DNA of 64,000 nucleotides from Moritella sp. Urea-trap-13 (GCF_002836355.1 NZ_PJCA01000001.1:310001-374000), one strand, 5' to 3'. Counted from the stretch's first letter, positions 39,972 to 49,424 are shown. Notes: generated from the letters alone by a model not told the origin. Numbers and translations are program-made.

Positions 39972-40715
39972 TTAACTGACTTGTAATAAAGAGTCGGATG
40001 CTTTGTCATTTTCTTCTGCTGTCTTCATCATTTTTATCTGCATTTCGAATTGACGTTGCAAATTAATCATTCCGGTGAGTTCACCAACAGCACTTACATT
40101 ACTTGTTTCTAGCGCGCCACCTGCTACTTGGACATTTAAATCAGCCGCAGCTGGAGTGCCATCTGCTTGTCGAAACATGCCATCATGGCCTCTCACTAAA
40201 TTTCGCACATCCGGATTAACCAGTTTTAATTGATCCACTTCTTCCAATGCATTTGCTGGTGCGCCTTGCGGACGAACCTCAATACGACCATCAGCATGGA
40301 TTTTAATTTGTTCAATGGGCGTGGGAATAACTATTGGACCATTTTCACCAATGACAGGACGACCAGATGATGTTAATAACTCACCAGTAGGGCCCATGTG
40401 TAAACTACCAGCTCGGGTATAACTTTCATTGTTCTGATCATCGAGTACACTTAACCAGCCATTACCTTGGATCGCCACATCTAATGCATTGCCGGTTTGT
40501 TGCAATGCGCCAGATGTAAAGTCTTGCCCTGGACTTTCGGTAATAGCAAATACGCGTGTTGGTAGACCTTCACCAAAAGCTTGCATTGAACGTGCTTGTT
40601 CAAAGTCAGATTTAAAACCATGTGTATTCACATTGGCGATATTATTGGCACGAACAGCCAATGCATTCATATTTTCTTTGGCACCCGACATCGAGATATA
40701 AAGCATATTGTCCAT
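39972..40715 (-). CDS. flgF: FlgF, proximal rod protein
   Basis: FlgF is a rod subunit next to FlgG. The 247-residue protein has the rod N-terminus (LYISMSGAKENMNALAVRANNIAN) and C-terminal ELTGMINLQRQFEMQIKMM. It is the first gene after a bidirectional terminator behind flgE, and a perfect-consensus sigma-54 element lies 62-77 bases upstream. It therefore probably begins its own unit flgFGH(I). Confidence 0.96.
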   Translation of the reverse strand: MDNMLYISMSGAKENMNALAVRANNIANVNTHGFKSDFEQARSMQAFGEGLPTRVFAITESPGQDFTSGALQQTGNALDVAIQGNGWLSVLDDQNNESYTRAGSLHMGPTGELLTSSGRPVIGENGPIVIPTPIEQIKIHADGRIEVRPQGAPANALEEVDQLKLVNPDVRNLVRGHDGMFRQADGTPAAADLNVQVAGGALETSNVSAVGELTGMINLQRQFEMQIKMMKTAEENDKASDSLLQVS

Positions 40716-40776
40716 TCGTCAATCCTCTGTCACTTTTCGTTAAAATCGTTGATTACCCGTCTAATACCAGTAATAA

Positions 40777-40792
40777 AGCAATTAAAGTGCCA
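40777..40792 (-). promoter_or_regulatory. Sigma-54 promoter of flgF
   Basis: On the minus strand TGGCACTTTAATTGCT matches TGGCAC-N5-TTGCW at all fixed bases. It lies between the flgE terminator and the flgF start, on the flgF side. Confidence 0.9.
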
Positions 40793-40797
40793 AAATG

Positions 40798-40827
40798 AAA
40801 AAGCCACCCTAAATAGGATGGCTTTTT
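40798..40827 (-). terminator. Bidirectional terminator after flgE
   Basis: AAAAAGCCA (40798-40806) pairs with TGGCTTTTT (40819-40827), with inner CCT/AGG pairs and T runs on both strands. It lies 75 bases beyond the flgE stop. Confidence 0.9.
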
Positions 40828-40902
40828 ATCAAAATACAATTTACTGAGAGAGCTTAAATAACGCTTAAACCCGCTTGCAACATGGCTTAATGGCCTGTTA
40901 GA

Positions 40903-42210
40903 TTAACGGATCTGCAATACTGTATCTTGCAGTTTAGAATTCACTTCTAAGGTTCGTGAGTTGGCTTGATAGTTACGCTGTGCCGTAATTAAGTTAACCA
41001 GTTCGCTGGTCAAGTTTACATTTGACTGCTCTAGCGCCGATGAGTTAATTTTACCAAAGGTTCCAGAATTAGGTTCGCCAGCAATCGCACTACCCGAAAG
41101 TTGTGATGCACGCCAGCCCGTATCACCGGTCTGACTTAAACCTTGTTCATTAGCAAATTTAGCCATTGCAATCATACCTAATTTATCATTACGACCATTA
41201 GTATAACTCGCTGATATCATGCCATTAGGACCGATATCAATACCTGTCAAGCGCCCTACCGTCGCCCCGTCTTGCTCAAGCTTAGAAACTTCAAATGCAG
41301 AGGCAAACTGAGTTGGATTATTAATATTAACTTTAATCGTCTGAGTAGTATCAGCACCGTTGGTTAAAATAGCGCCCAATGGCACTGTCTCAGCAATCGC
41401 AGGGAGTTGCTGTTGCAATAAACCTGAAGAATCAAAAGTCAGACGTAATGCGGCTGGTTTTATCGGAGTACCCGGTGCTGCGGCAACAGCTTGGCCGCCA
41501 ACAATATCAATAGGTTTATCATCCACATAGTTGAATTCCAACCAAGAATTCGCAGGCGCTCCTACGGTACCATCTTTAACATAATAAGTTGATAAGGTAT
41601 GAGATTCACCTAATGAATCATAGACAGATACTGATGTCGCAGAGGTAAACGTGCCACTATCCGTTGGGTCAAACTTGGTCGGATCTAATACCGGGGATGT
41701 GGCTGGTAAATTCATCGTCATATCAACATTGCTAGTTGACTCAGGTACACCAGCGGTATCTGGAATTTGTAACGCTTTTGTTGACGCCATACTCACGGCT
41801 TTTGGTGATCCGTCATCATTTACATCATAAACTTGCAGGTAATTACCTGCCGAGTTAGTAACAAAACTGTTCGCGTCGAGCTTAAATGCACCTGCACGAG
41901 TATAGTTACGATCCATAGAATCAAGACCATCCGACATAACAAAGAAACCGTTACCGTTAATCGCTAAATCCAACGAATTTTCAGTAAAGTTCAAGCTACC
42001 TTGTTGGAACTGCTGGGCAACATGCGCTGTTGCCACACCGTTACCAACCGATGTTTTAGCGTTTGAGAAAATCGATGTTGCATACACATCACCAAACTCA
42101 GCGCGCGACTCTTTAAAACCTGTAGTATTAACGTTGGCAATATTATTAGCCGTGGTATTAAGGTCTTTCTGAGCAGCGTTGATCCCACTCAAGGCGATGT
42201 TAAATGACAT
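40903..42210 (-). CDS. flgE: FlgE, hook protein
   Basis: FlgE polymerises into the hook. The 435-residue protein has the N-terminal rod/hook signature (ALSGINAAQKDLNTTANNIANVNTTG, split around residues 6-31). A central hook domain follows with SVYDSLGESHTLSTYYVK. The C-terminus is LVNLITAQRNYQANS. It is the last gene before the terminator at 40798. Confidence 0.96.
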   Translation of the reverse strand: MSFNIALSGINAAQKDLNTTANNIANVNTTGFKESRAEFGDVYATSIFSNAKTSVGNGVATAHVAQQFQQGSLNFTENSLDLAINGNGFFVMSDGLDSMDRNYTRAGAFKLDANSFVTNSAGNYLQVYDVNDDGSPKAVSMASTKALQIPDTAGVPESTSNVDMTMNLPATSPVLDPTKFDPTDSGTFTSATSVSVYDSLGESHTLSTYYVKDGTVGAPANSWLEFNYVDDKPIDIVGGQAVAAAPGTPIKPAALRLTFDSSGLLQQQLPAIAETVPLGAILTNGADTTQTIKVNINNPTQFASAFEVSKLEQDGATVGRLTGIDIGPNGMISASYTNGRNDKLGMIAMAKFANEQGLSQTGDTGWRASQLSGSAIAGEPNSGTFGKINSSALEQSNVNLTSELVNLITAQRNYQANSRTLEVNSKLQDTVLQIR

Positions 42211-42235
42211 AGATCTTCCTTTTTATTCAATAAAT

Positions 42236-42946
42236 TTAGTAAGTTTTAGAGGCAACCTCTGTTGCTTGGCTCAGTGGTAAACTACCCATACCTTTTAAGT
42301 TCAGCATAATACCGTTACCGGTATTACCAATATTAACGCTTTCAACATGCTGGAAACTTGAGATTTTAAGGTCTTGAGCATTACCTTCTATCGACGCAGA
42401 CGCTTTTAAGCGGTAACTTCCTTCCGCCACTTTATTGCCGTTCATGTCCGTGCCATCCCAATCAAAAGGGATCGCACCACTCTTTTGTTCACCCAAATCG
42501 ATAACTTTAACAACTTCACCGACTTGATTAGCAATTTGTAAGCGCATATTCGGCGCACTCTGCGGCAAATCAATACGACCAGTTACATTCTCACCAGCAG
42601 ATAGAAATGCTGATGATGCAGGCGCGAGTACCTTGCTACCCACTAAGCTAGACGCTTGCAGTGCTTGGTTCGAGCTCATGATGGTATTTAACTGTTCAAA
42701 CTTACTGTCCATCTTAGAAATACCATCGGCCGTGGTGAATGACGCCATTTGCGCCACCATTTCCGAGTTTTCTACCGGTTTAAACGGGTCTTGATAAGCC
42801 AGCTCTTGTGTTAGTAACGAGAAAAAATCTTCTTGGCCAAGCTCTTTGCGGGTAGTTTCTGCCGCCTGCTCTGCCGCGTCCTTTTTTTCCGTTTTAAACT
42901 GACTGCTAAAGTCAGCTACGTTATTGCTATTATTAATTGTCGTCAC
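42236..42946 (-). CDS. flgD: FlgD, hook cap and assembly protein
   Basis: FlgD caps the growing hook. The 236-residue protein has the conserved N-terminal part (LGQEDFFSLLTQELAYQDP, about 37-55, then ENSEMVAQMASFTT). A C-terminal domain contains GAIPFDWDGTDMNGNKV. Sixteen bases separate it from flgC. Confidence 0.95.
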   Translation of the reverse strand: MTTINNSNNVADFSSQFKTEKKDAAEQAAETTRKELGQEDFFSLLTQELAYQDPFKPVENSEMVAQMASFTTADGISKMDSKFEQLNTIMSSNQALQASSLVGSKVLAPASSAFLSAGENVTGRIDLPQSAPNMRLQIANQVGEVVKVIDLGEQKSGAIPFDWDGTDMNGNKVAEGSYRLKASASIEGNAQDLKISSFQHVESVNIGNTGNGIMLNLKGMGSLPLSQATEVASKTY

Positions 42947-42962
42947 AACGAAATACCCTCTA

Positions 42963-43382
42963 TTAGCCTTGACCTAACGTTAATGTCTTATTTAACATTT
43001 TCTTAGCTGAATCAGCTATTTGCACGTTGGTCTGGTATGAACGAGATGCGCTAATCATGTTTGCCATCTCTTCCATTACGTTTACATTCGGACGATATAC
43101 ATAACCATCTTCGTCAGCTAATGGGTGGTTTGGATTAAACTCATTAACTAATGGTGCATCACTCTCTACAATCCCTGCAACATTCACGCCAACTGCATCA
43201 TTTTGTGCAGAATTAGCTTGGTCTAATTGTGCTTGGAAGATTGGATAGCGCGCTTTATAGGTTTCACCAGCACTGCTACTCACTGTATTTGCGTTAGCAA
43301 GATTACTCGCGGTGGTATTTAAACGCACCGATTGTGCACTCATTGCCGACCCGGCAACGTCAAAGACTCGAAATAAGCTCAT
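42963..43382 (-). CDS. flgC: FlgC, proximal rod protein
   Basis: FlgC is a proximal rod subunit. The 139-residue protein has the rod N-terminus (FDVAGSAMSAQSVRLNTTASNLANA), the FlgC segment GYVYRPNVNVMEEMANMI and the usual C-terminal helix. It lies two bases after flgB. Confidence 0.96.
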   Translation of the reverse strand: MSLFRVFDVAGSAMSAQSVRLNTTASNLANANTVSSSAGETYKARYPIFQAQLDQANSAQNDAVGVNVAGIVESDAPLVNEFNPNHPLADEDGYVYRPNVNVMEEMANMISASRSYQTNVQIADSAKKMLNKTLTLGQG

Positions 43383-43384
43383 AA

Positions 43385-43780
43385 TTATTGTCCTTTAATT
43401 GCCTTGCGCATAGTTTGAATTTTGCTGCTTAAAAACGACAGTGACGCCTGATATTCCATGCTATTTTGCATAAAACTAGCACGTTCAGTTTGTACGTCAA
43501 CGGTATTACCATCACCAGTATCGGGCTGGTTAGGTACTCTAAATTGCAAATCAGACGCGATTCCTCTACCGCCTGATATATGACGTTCACTGGTTTTTGA
43601 TAAATTAAAACTAGTGCCTTGAGTAGCACTTGCTAGGGCATCTTTAAAGCTTAAGTCTTTGGCTTTAAAACCCGGCGTATCCGCATTGGCAATATTACTC
43701 GCCAATACTTCTGCACGGCGTTCTCTTACGCCGACTGAATATTGGTGTATACCTAATGCATTATCAAAATTAATAGCCAT
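43385..43780 (-). CDS. flgB: FlgB, proximal rod protein
   Basis: FlgB is a proximal rod subunit. The 131-residue protein shows RRAEVLASNIANADTPGFKAKD near residues 21-42 and the NSMEYQASLSFLSSKI C-terminal helix. AGGAGG precedes ATG 43780. It is the first gene of flgBCDE, with a sigma-54 element 65-80 bases upstream. Confidence 0.96.
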   Translation of the reverse strand: MAINFDNALGIHQYSVGVRERRAEVLASNIANADTPGFKAKDLSFKDALASATQGTSFNLSKTSERHISGGRGIASDLQFRVPNQPDTGDGNTVDVQTERASFMQNSMEYQASLSFLSSKIQTMRKAIKGQ

Positions 43781-44104
43781 GAACGCCTCCTAAATATTTA
43801 TATCGTAATCAATCGCATGATAATTACGATGATAGAAAGAATAAAGCAACATGTATGCCAAAATATTAGTTTAGGAGGGTGGATTATTTTAAAATAAGGA
43901 GAGAGAACATTTAGCAGATAAAAAACAATGAGTTGCAAAGTGAGGTAGCGAGTTAACAAGTCTCACCAAAGGAGGTTAAAACAAGGAGGAATGATTAATA
44001 CAGATATAAAATGTTGAAAAAACAGTTTTTTGACGCTGTACTAAGGTTAGTCACCGCCAATAAATGAACATCCTTGTTCACACACTAACTAGCCGTAAGA
44101 TAGA
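43781..44104. other. Intergenic region between cheR and flgB
   Basis: A 324-base gap. It holds the flgB sigma-54 element (43845-43860) and a purine-rich stretch with three GGAGG/AGGAG-like runs on the plus strand (43873-43990) that do not lead to a credible gene. Nested inverted repeats (GTTAGT/ACTAAC around TGAACA/TGTTCA, 44046-44089) lie behind cheR and may end its transcript. Confidence 0.65.
43845..43860 (-). promoter_or_regulatory. Sigma-54 promoter of flgBCDE
   Basis: On the minus strand TGGCATACATGTTGCT differs from TGGCAC-N5-TTGCW at one fixed base. It lies 65-80 bases before flgB. Confidence 0.87.
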
Positions 44105-44929
44105 CTATTTCAGTTTGTATACGATACCCGGATTACAACGAACCATTTCGAATTTATCCGTTAATCCAGTCAGGGATTCTGATGCCCCTAAAAATAAATA
44201 ACCGCCCGGTTTTAATGAGGCGGCAAATTGATTTAGGATCTGACTTTTAATCTTTGGTGAAAAGTAAATAAGTACATTACGGCAAAAAATGATATCGAAC
44301 TTGCCCAACAAGGCATAACTTTCTAACAAATTGATTTCACGAAATGATGTTAATTGCTGAACTTCTCGATTCACCTTCATTTTGTCATCAGGTAATGTCG
44401 TAAAGAACTGACGTTTACGTTCAGGCGATAAACCACGGCCAAGCGCTAGGCGATCATAAACCCCTTCTTTACAGTGCTTAATCATGGTCGGAGAAATATC
44501 GGTACCGACAATTTGCACATTAGGTTTCACCAAACGTTTTAGTCTTTCCTGTGTTTCAATCGCTGACATCGCAATTGAAAACGGTTCTTGGCCAGACGAC
44601 GATGCCGCAGACCATATTTTTACAGGCTGACCTTTATTGATGAATTCAGGTAAAATCTTAGCTTGTAAATACTCAAACGGATACACGTCGCGAAACCATA
44701 AGGTTTCATTGGTGGTCATCGCATCAATTACATCATTACGTAAATCACGCGCTAACATGGTCATCGATTTTTGTACTAGCTCAGTTAAACTAGTCATCTT
44801 ATGTTTTGCCAATAGCGGCAATAAACGACTTTTAACTAAATATTGTTTATTTTGCCCTAATACAATACCGCACTGAATCTCAAGAAATTCACTAAAACGG
44901 GTATATACTTCATTTGACAATGTTTGCAC
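44105..44929 (-). CDS. cheR: CheR, chemoreceptor methyltransferase
   Basis: CheR methylates glutamates of chemoreceptors with S-adenosylmethionine during adaptation. The 274-residue protein has an N-terminal helical domain and a SAM-binding domain with IWSAASSSGQEPFSIAM (about 97-113), VGTDISPTMI and IFCRNVLIYF. It lies 53 bases after cheV and is probably co-transcribed with it. No methylesterase gene is nearby. Confidence 0.95.
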   Translation of the reverse strand: MQTLSNEVYTRFSEFLEIQCGIVLGQNKQYLVKSRLLPLLAKHKMTSLTELVQKSMTMLARDLRNDVIDAMTTNETLWFRDVYPFEYLQAKILPEFINKGQPVKIWSAASSSGQEPFSIAMSAIETQERLKRLVKPNVQIVGTDISPTMIKHCKEGVYDRLALGRGLSPERKRQFFTTLPDDKMKVNREVQQLTSFREINLLESYALLGKFDIIFCRNVLIYFSPKIKSQILNQFAASLKPGGYLFLGASESLTGLTDKFEMVRCNPGIVYKLK

Positions 44930-44982
44930 TATTTTTTACTCAACTTTCTATCTAAAGATATGTGTTCGATATTACAGGTCAC

Positions 44983-45918
44983 CTAGCTAGGATCCGCTGC
45001 TTTTAACGCTTTTAATACTGCACCGGCAAGTTCATCAGGGTTAAATTTAGCAATAAAGTCATTCGCCCCCACTTTAGTCACCATAGCTTGGTTAAACACC
45101 CCACTTAATGAGGTATGCAAAATAACATATAAACTATTTAATGATTTGTCATTTCTTACTTCAGCAGTCAGAGTGTAACCATCCATTTCTGGCATCTCAA
45201 TATCTGAAATCATTAACGCAACTTGGTCGCTAATAGGTCCATTAGCCGCCATTTCACGTAATTGATTTAAGCCATCACGACCATCTTTAGCTAATACGAT
45301 TTTAAAACCAAGATCAGATACCGCTTTCTTAATCTGATTACGTGCCACACTTGAATCGTCGACGACTAGAATCACTTTCTCGATCGCGGTCTTATCAATG
45401 TTGGTTGCTGTATCCAGCACTTCCTTACTAATTTCCATACTAACAGGCGCGACTTCATGGAGAATTTTTTCCACATCTAGTACTTCAACTAATTCATTAT
45501 CGACTTCAGTCACCGCGGTTAAGTAGCTAAAGCGACCGGTGCCTTTTGGCGGTGGTAAAATAGATTCCCAGTTAATATTGATAATACGCTCAACGCTTGA
45601 TACTAAGAAACCCTGCACAGAACGGTTATATTCAGAGATAATAATAAATGCTTTACTCAGATCCTCAATAGGACGACCGCCCGTAGCCAAGCTTAAATCA
45701 ATCACCGAGATCGTTTTGCCACGAATATGTGCAACACCACGTACCACGCTATTCAACTTAGGTAAAATCGTTAATGGCGGGCATTGTAGTACTTCTTTCA
45801 CTTTAAATACATTGATGCCGAAACGCTGACGCCCATTTAAACGGAACATAAGTAGTTCTAGACGGTTTTGCCCAACGAGTTGTGTACGTTGATTGACCGT
45901 ATCGAGTAATCCTGCCAT
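44983..45918 (-). CDS. cheV: CheV, CheW-receiver hybrid chemotaxis coupling protein
   Basis: CheV couples chemoreceptors to the CheA kinase and can be phosphorylated. The 311-residue protein has a CheW-like domain (about 10-165) followed by a receiver domain with KVILVVDDSSVARNQ and the phosphoacceptor region LMISDIEMPEMDGY. The conserved lysine lies in a TSLSG/AKFNPDE context near the C-terminus. It diverges from flgA. A partial sigma-28 element in the shared region could drive it. Confidence 0.95.
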   Translation of the reverse strand: MAGLLDTVNQRTQLVGQNRLELLMFRLNGRQRFGINVFKVKEVLQCPPLTILPKLNSVVRGVAHIRGKTISVIDLSLATGGRPIEDLSKAFIIISEYNRSVQGFLVSSVERIININWESILPPPKGTGRFSYLTAVTEVDNELVEVLDVEKILHEVAPVSMEISKEVLDTATNIDKTAIEKVILVVDDSSVARNQIKKAVSDLGFKIVLAKDGRDGLNQLREMAANGPISDQVALMISDIEMPEMDGYTLTAEVRNDKSLNSLYVILHTSLSGVFNQAMVTKVGANDFIAKFNPDELAGAVLKALKAADPS

Positions 45919-45955
45919 TATTCATCCTCAGCTAAAGTAGCTATTATTATCAAAG

Positions 45956-45970
45956 TGGCTTAAATCTTGC
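45956..45970 (+). promoter_or_regulatory. Sigma-54-type promoter of flgA
   Basis: TGGCTTAAATCTTGC on the plus strand keeps GG-N10-GC spacing and the TTGC box, with TT in place of AC in the -24 element. It lies 114-128 bases upstream of flgA. Confidence 0.55.
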
Positions 45971-46063
45971 GTTCCACTGTATTATCCATTTATATTGTTG
46001 TTGACGGTATAAAGTAGTCAAAAACTTGGCTATTAAATCACTTTATACGTAACCTTTAATCTT

Positions 46064-46090
46064 ATATCGGCTTAGAAACCTAAATGCTTA
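46064..46090 (-). promoter_or_regulatory. Possible sigma-28 promoter of cheV-cheR
   Basis: On the minus strand TAAGCATT, 11 bases, GCCGATAT matches 7 of 8 bases of the FliA -10 box and 5 of 8 of the -35 box at correct spacing. It overlaps the flgA start and leaves a leader of about 140 bases for cheV. Confidence 0.4.
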
Positions 46091-46785
46091 AATATATTTT
46101 CTCATTGCTGCTTTTATATTGTTTCAGTTTAGTAAGCTATTTACCACTTGCGCACGCCACAGCAGATAAACATCGGGCTATTGAGGAGTTTGCGGAATCT
46201 TTTATCAAAGCGCAACTGTTTAGCGCTGAGAATGAAAGAGTAAGCATAGAAGTAACGAAAATTGACCGCAGAATAACAGTAACTCAGTGTGAAGGTAATA
46301 TGTCAGCAGAGTTAGTCGGTAATAAAAGTTTACAACGCTCAGCGACAGTGCGGATCCGTTGTGATGATACTAAAAATTGGCAACTTCACGTAGCGGTAAA
46401 GATTATTCGGCTGGTGCCAGTAGTCGTCAGTACCCGACCATTATCAAAAGGCCGTCTATTAACTAAAAACAATACTAAAATAGTATATATGAACCGAGTA
46501 TTATTACGCTCCGGTTATATTTCTGATTTAGTCTTTGTAAATAGAGCCAAATTAAAAAGACAACTCTCGGGAGAGCAAATGATCTCAACACGAGATATTT
46601 GTCTTGTGTGTAAAGGTGAAAGCGTTACAATTACCAGTTCGGTGGGAAATCTGACCGTAAAAACGGGTGGTGTAGCTTTGTCTAACGGTATTCTTGGTGA
46701 AAAAATCAATGTGCGTAACGTCAAATCGAAACGAATCGTTTCAGGCGTTGTCCAAGCAGCAGGCGTAATTCAAATAAACTATTAA
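46084..46785 (+). CDS. flgA: FlgA, P-ring assembly chaperone
   Basis: FlgA is a periplasmic chaperone for P-ring formation by FlgI. The 233-residue protein has a signal peptide (residues 1 to about 22, ending LAHA), a central SAF-like domain and the conserved C-terminal part with GEKINVRNVKSKRIVSGVV. The ORF starts at ATG 46084. It is followed by flgM, which has its own sigma-28 element. Confidence 0.94.
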   Translation: MLKYIFSLLLLYCFSLVSYLPLAHATADKHRAIEEFAESFIKAQLFSAENERVSIEVTKIDRRITVTQCEGNMSAELVGNKSLQRSATVRIRCDDTKNWQLHVAVKIIRLVPVVVSTRPLSKGRLLTKNNTKIVYMNRVLLRSGYISDLVFVNRAKLKRQLSGEQMISTRDICLVCKGESVTITSSVGNLTVKTGGVALSNGILGEKINVRNVKSKRIVSGVVQAAGVIQINY

Positions 46786-46792
46786 AATATGC

Positions 46793-46819
46793 TAAAGTTT
46801 TATTATCCAGGGTCGATAA
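46793..46819 (+). promoter_or_regulatory. Sigma-28 (FliA) promoter of flgMN
   Basis: TAAAGTTT (46793-46800), an 11-base spacer and GTCGATAA (46812-46819) match the FliA consensus at 15 of 16 fixed bases. It lies 40-66 bases upstream of flgM. Confidence 0.92.
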
Positions 46820-46858
46820 TATTTTAGTACACCTGTTTACAATTCAATAGGTAGAGAA

Positions 46859-47173
46859 ATGGCCATAAACTTAACCAATTTAAATAATCGTAGTCTCCAG
46901 CTTGATCAAGCGAGAAGTGCACAGCAGAAAGCCAACGTTAGCGGTGGTAATTCTACTCAAGCTTCACCGCAACGTATCGCCCAAGGTGACTCGGTTAACA
47001 TTACATCACAAGCCAAAAGTTTGACCGCTATGGAACATGATTTAGCTCAAGGTACACCCGTTAACGAGTCGAAAGTAGAAAGTTTGAAAAAAGCCATTGC
47101 TGATGGAAGCTATCAAGTTGATGCGAATAAATTAGCAAAGAACATGTCTAACTTCGAATCTTTACTCTCATAA
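46859..47173 (+). CDS. flgM: FlgM, anti-sigma-28 factor
   Basis: FlgM binds and inhibits FliA until it is exported after hook completion. The 104-residue protein has a low-complexity N-terminal half and the conserved C-terminal sigma-binding half (ESKVESLKKAIADGSYQVD, KLAKNMSNFES). Its sigma-28 promoter implies negative feedback, as known for the family. flgN starts 20 bases downstream. Confidence 0.93.
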   Translation: MAINLTNLNNRSLQLDQARSAQQKANVSGGNSTQASPQRIAQGDSVNITSQAKSLTAMEHDLAQGTPVNESKVESLKKAIADGSYQVDANKLAKNMSNFESLLS

Positions 47174-47193
47174 CTAGTGCACTGTAGATACAG

Positions 47194-47622
47194 ATGACAA
47201 TAAAAACATTGCCTGAATTACTTGGTTTACAAGTATCTTATGTAGAACAACTACTGGCTCTATTAACAGCTGAAAAATCAGCGTTAGAGTCACGCGATGT
47301 CACAGCTTTAGAAAAGCTCAGCCAAGAAAAACAGCAGAAAATAACGCAAATTGCCGAGCTTGATGTCAAGATTAGTCAGCATGCAGATGCCGCAGAATTA
47401 CTGTCGACCTACTTATCTCAAAAACAACAAATTGAAACCGAACTCACCCAATGCCAAGAATTAAATGATGTTAATGGCAAATTAATTGAGCTCAATTTAC
47501 GCAATACCAAACGACTCACTGATACCATCATCCGTAGTCGCTCTCGCAATAATATTACCTATGACAAGTTAGGCCGTACTCGCGGTTCATTCTCAACACT
47601 TGGCATGACGTTTAAATCATAA
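47194..47622 (+). CDS. flgN: FlgN, export chaperone for FlgK and FlgL
   Basis: FlgN keeps the junction proteins export-competent. The 142-residue protein is almost fully helical, with a strong coiled-coil pattern in residues 15-100. The C-terminal tail (NNITYDKLGRTRG) is typical of the family. It ends the flgAMN unit and converges with sdaB. Confidence 0.88.
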   Translation: MTIKTLPELLGLQVSYVEQLLALLTAEKSALESRDVTALEKLSQEKQQKITQIAELDVKISQHADAAELLSTYLSQKQQIETELTQCQELNDVNGKLIELNLRNTKRLTDTIIRSRSRNNITYDKLGRTRGSFSTLGMTFKS

Positions 47623-47686
47623 CGCTCCTCGCGTCTATTAACATCCCACTTAACGTACTCTATTACACTATCGATCACACTCTCTA

Positions 47687-49054
47687 TTAACAGACCGTCA
47701 CATTAATGGCCAAACCACCTTTCGATGTTTCTTTGTATTTATTCTTCATATCATCGCCTGTGGCTTTCATGGTCTTAATCACCTGATCAAGTGATACCTT
47801 ATGGTCTCCAGTACCCATACGAGCCATACGCGAGGCATTAATCGCTTTCACGGCACCAATAGCATTACGTTCAATGCACGGAATCTGCACTAACCCCCCT
47901 ACCGGATCGCAGGTTAAGCCCAGATTATGCTCCATGCCAATTTCAGCGGCGTGTTCCACTTGCTCTAACGTGCCACCTCGAATAGCGGTTAACCCTGCAG
48001 CCGCCATTGAACAAGCAACGCCAACCTCACCCTGACAGCCGACTTCCGCGCCAGAAATAGAGGCGTTTTTCTTATACAAGGTGCCAATTGCAGCACAAGT
48101 CAGCAGGTAGGTTTTAATTTTATTTTCCGTTAACGGACTGACAAACTGATCATAAAAGTACATCACAGCAGGAATAATACCCGCAGCGCCATTAGTCGGT
48201 GCGGTCACCACACGGCCACCCGCAGCATTCTCTTCATTCACCGCCATCGCATACATGTTAACGAAATCCATACCATGAAAAGTATCATCCTTGGCATCTG
48301 GCGCTTGTAGCTTTTCAAACAATCCAGGCGCGCGGCGACGAACGTTTAATCCACCCGGTAAGATACCGTCATTACGACAACCACGATGGATACAATCAAC
48401 CATAATACCGTGGAGTTGTAATAATTTTTCATCAATAACCGCATCGGTATTTAACTGGCGTTCATTTTCATACATCAATTTTGCGATCGACAAGCCATGT
48501 AAACGGCACGTGGCAAGCAGTTCATCAGCACTATCAAATTTATACTTAGGCGGGGTCTTGGCATTTTCTTCCAGTGGCCTATCAATATGATCATGGTCAA
48601 GAATAAAACCTCCACCAATCGAATAGTAGGTTTTTGTAAGGACGATATCATCGTGACTGAGTGCCGTTATCGTCATACCATTACTGTGGTAAGACAAGGT
48701 TTTACGCTGATGTAAGATAATGTTTTCAGCGCGAGTAAAAGGCACAAAACCAATATCGGTTAGGTTAATGCCTTGTGCTGTATCTATTGTCGATAAGATT
48801 GAGGGGACTTGTTCTGAATCTATTTTATCTGGCTCATAGCCTGCTAACCCGAGAATAATCGCCATATCACTGCCATGACCTACCCCCGTTTGCCCTAGCG
48901 AACCAAACAGTGCGGCATTAATACTTAAGATTGATTGTCGATTATCGAGCGCTTTGAGGTGTTGTAAAAAATCAAACGCGGCACGCATAGGGCCAACGGT
49001 ATGTGAGCTCGATGGTCCAATTCCAATACTAAACATATCAAAGGTACTGATCAT
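47687..49054 (-). CDS. sdaB: L-serine deaminase (iron-sulfur type), second copy
   Basis: Converts L-serine to pyruvate and ammonia. The 455-residue protein is a full paralog of the product of 15398-16789, with [15 protein letters not shown] at the N-terminus. The cluster cysteines are in [14 protein letters not shown] and IPCIERN. I chose ATG 49054, preceded by GGGAG; the frame stays open another 16 codons without a ribosome-binding site. The gene diverges from hexR. Which of the two copies corresponds to E. coli SdaA or SdaB cannot be settled by eye. Confidence 0.94.
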   Translation of the reverse strand: MISTFDMFSIGIGPSSSHTVGPMRAAFDFLQHLKALDNRQSILSINAALFGSLGQTGVGHGSDMAIILGLAGYEPDKIDSEQVPSILSTIDTAQGINLTDIGFVPFTRAENIILHQRKTLSYHSNGMTITALSHDDIVLTKTYYSIGGGFILDHDHIDRPLEENAKTPPKYKFDSADELLATCRLHGLSIAKLMYENERQLNTDAVIDEKLLQLHGIMVDCIHRGCRNDGILPGGLNVRRRAPGLFEKLQAPDAKDDTFHGMDFVNMYAMAVNEENAAGGRVVTAPTNGAAGIIPAVMYFYDQFVSPLTENKIKTYLLTCAAIGTLYKKNASISGAEVGCQGEVGVACSMAAAGLTAIRGGTLEQVEHAAEIGMEHNLGLTCDPVGGLVQIPCIERNAIGAVKAINASRMARMGTGDHKVSLDQVIKTMKATGDDMKNKYKETSKGGLAINVTVC

Positions 49055-49424
49055 AAAATGCTCCCTAATTAATGAATAAGACTTACTGTAGGTATAGCAC
49101 ATGATTTTTGATGCAAGTTTCTTACTGTTTGGGAAAAATATTACGACTATAATTAGTTATAATCTTACATATTCTCTGCTTTTAAAATCAGCAATCGCAT
49201 TATGTTTATGCTAGTCAAGCGTCTTTAACTGTAATAAAGTCACAAAAATCGCTTAAACGATGCTAAAAATAAGTAAAAAATGTAATAATAGTTCGACTTA
49301 GTTCATATTTTTTACATAATTGACGTAATAAATATCCAGTAAGGTTTATAATGCCGCTATAGATTCGCATTTATCTTAATCACTTTCATCATGCGCCCAC
49401 TGCGGAGCTTGCCAGGAAAATATC
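49055..49424. other. Divergent intergenic region between sdaB and hexR
   Basis: A 370-base AT-rich region. A perfect -10 box TATAAT (49347-49352) lies upstream of hexR; the nearest TTGACG (49320-49325) is 21 bases away, longer than usual. TGTAAT at 49281-49286 is a HexR half-site at best. No gene is visible. Confidence 0.55.

Noticed and set aside
43873-43990. Purine-rich run with three GGAGG-like sites on the plus strand as a small-gene start
   Set aside because: The best placed ATG (43991) opens a frame of only seven codons. No coding or known RNA pattern is visible.
49281-49295. HexR box in the sdaB-hexR divergent region
   Set aside because: Only the left half-site TGTAAT matches; the right half is poor, about 10 of 15 positions overall in AT-rich sequence.
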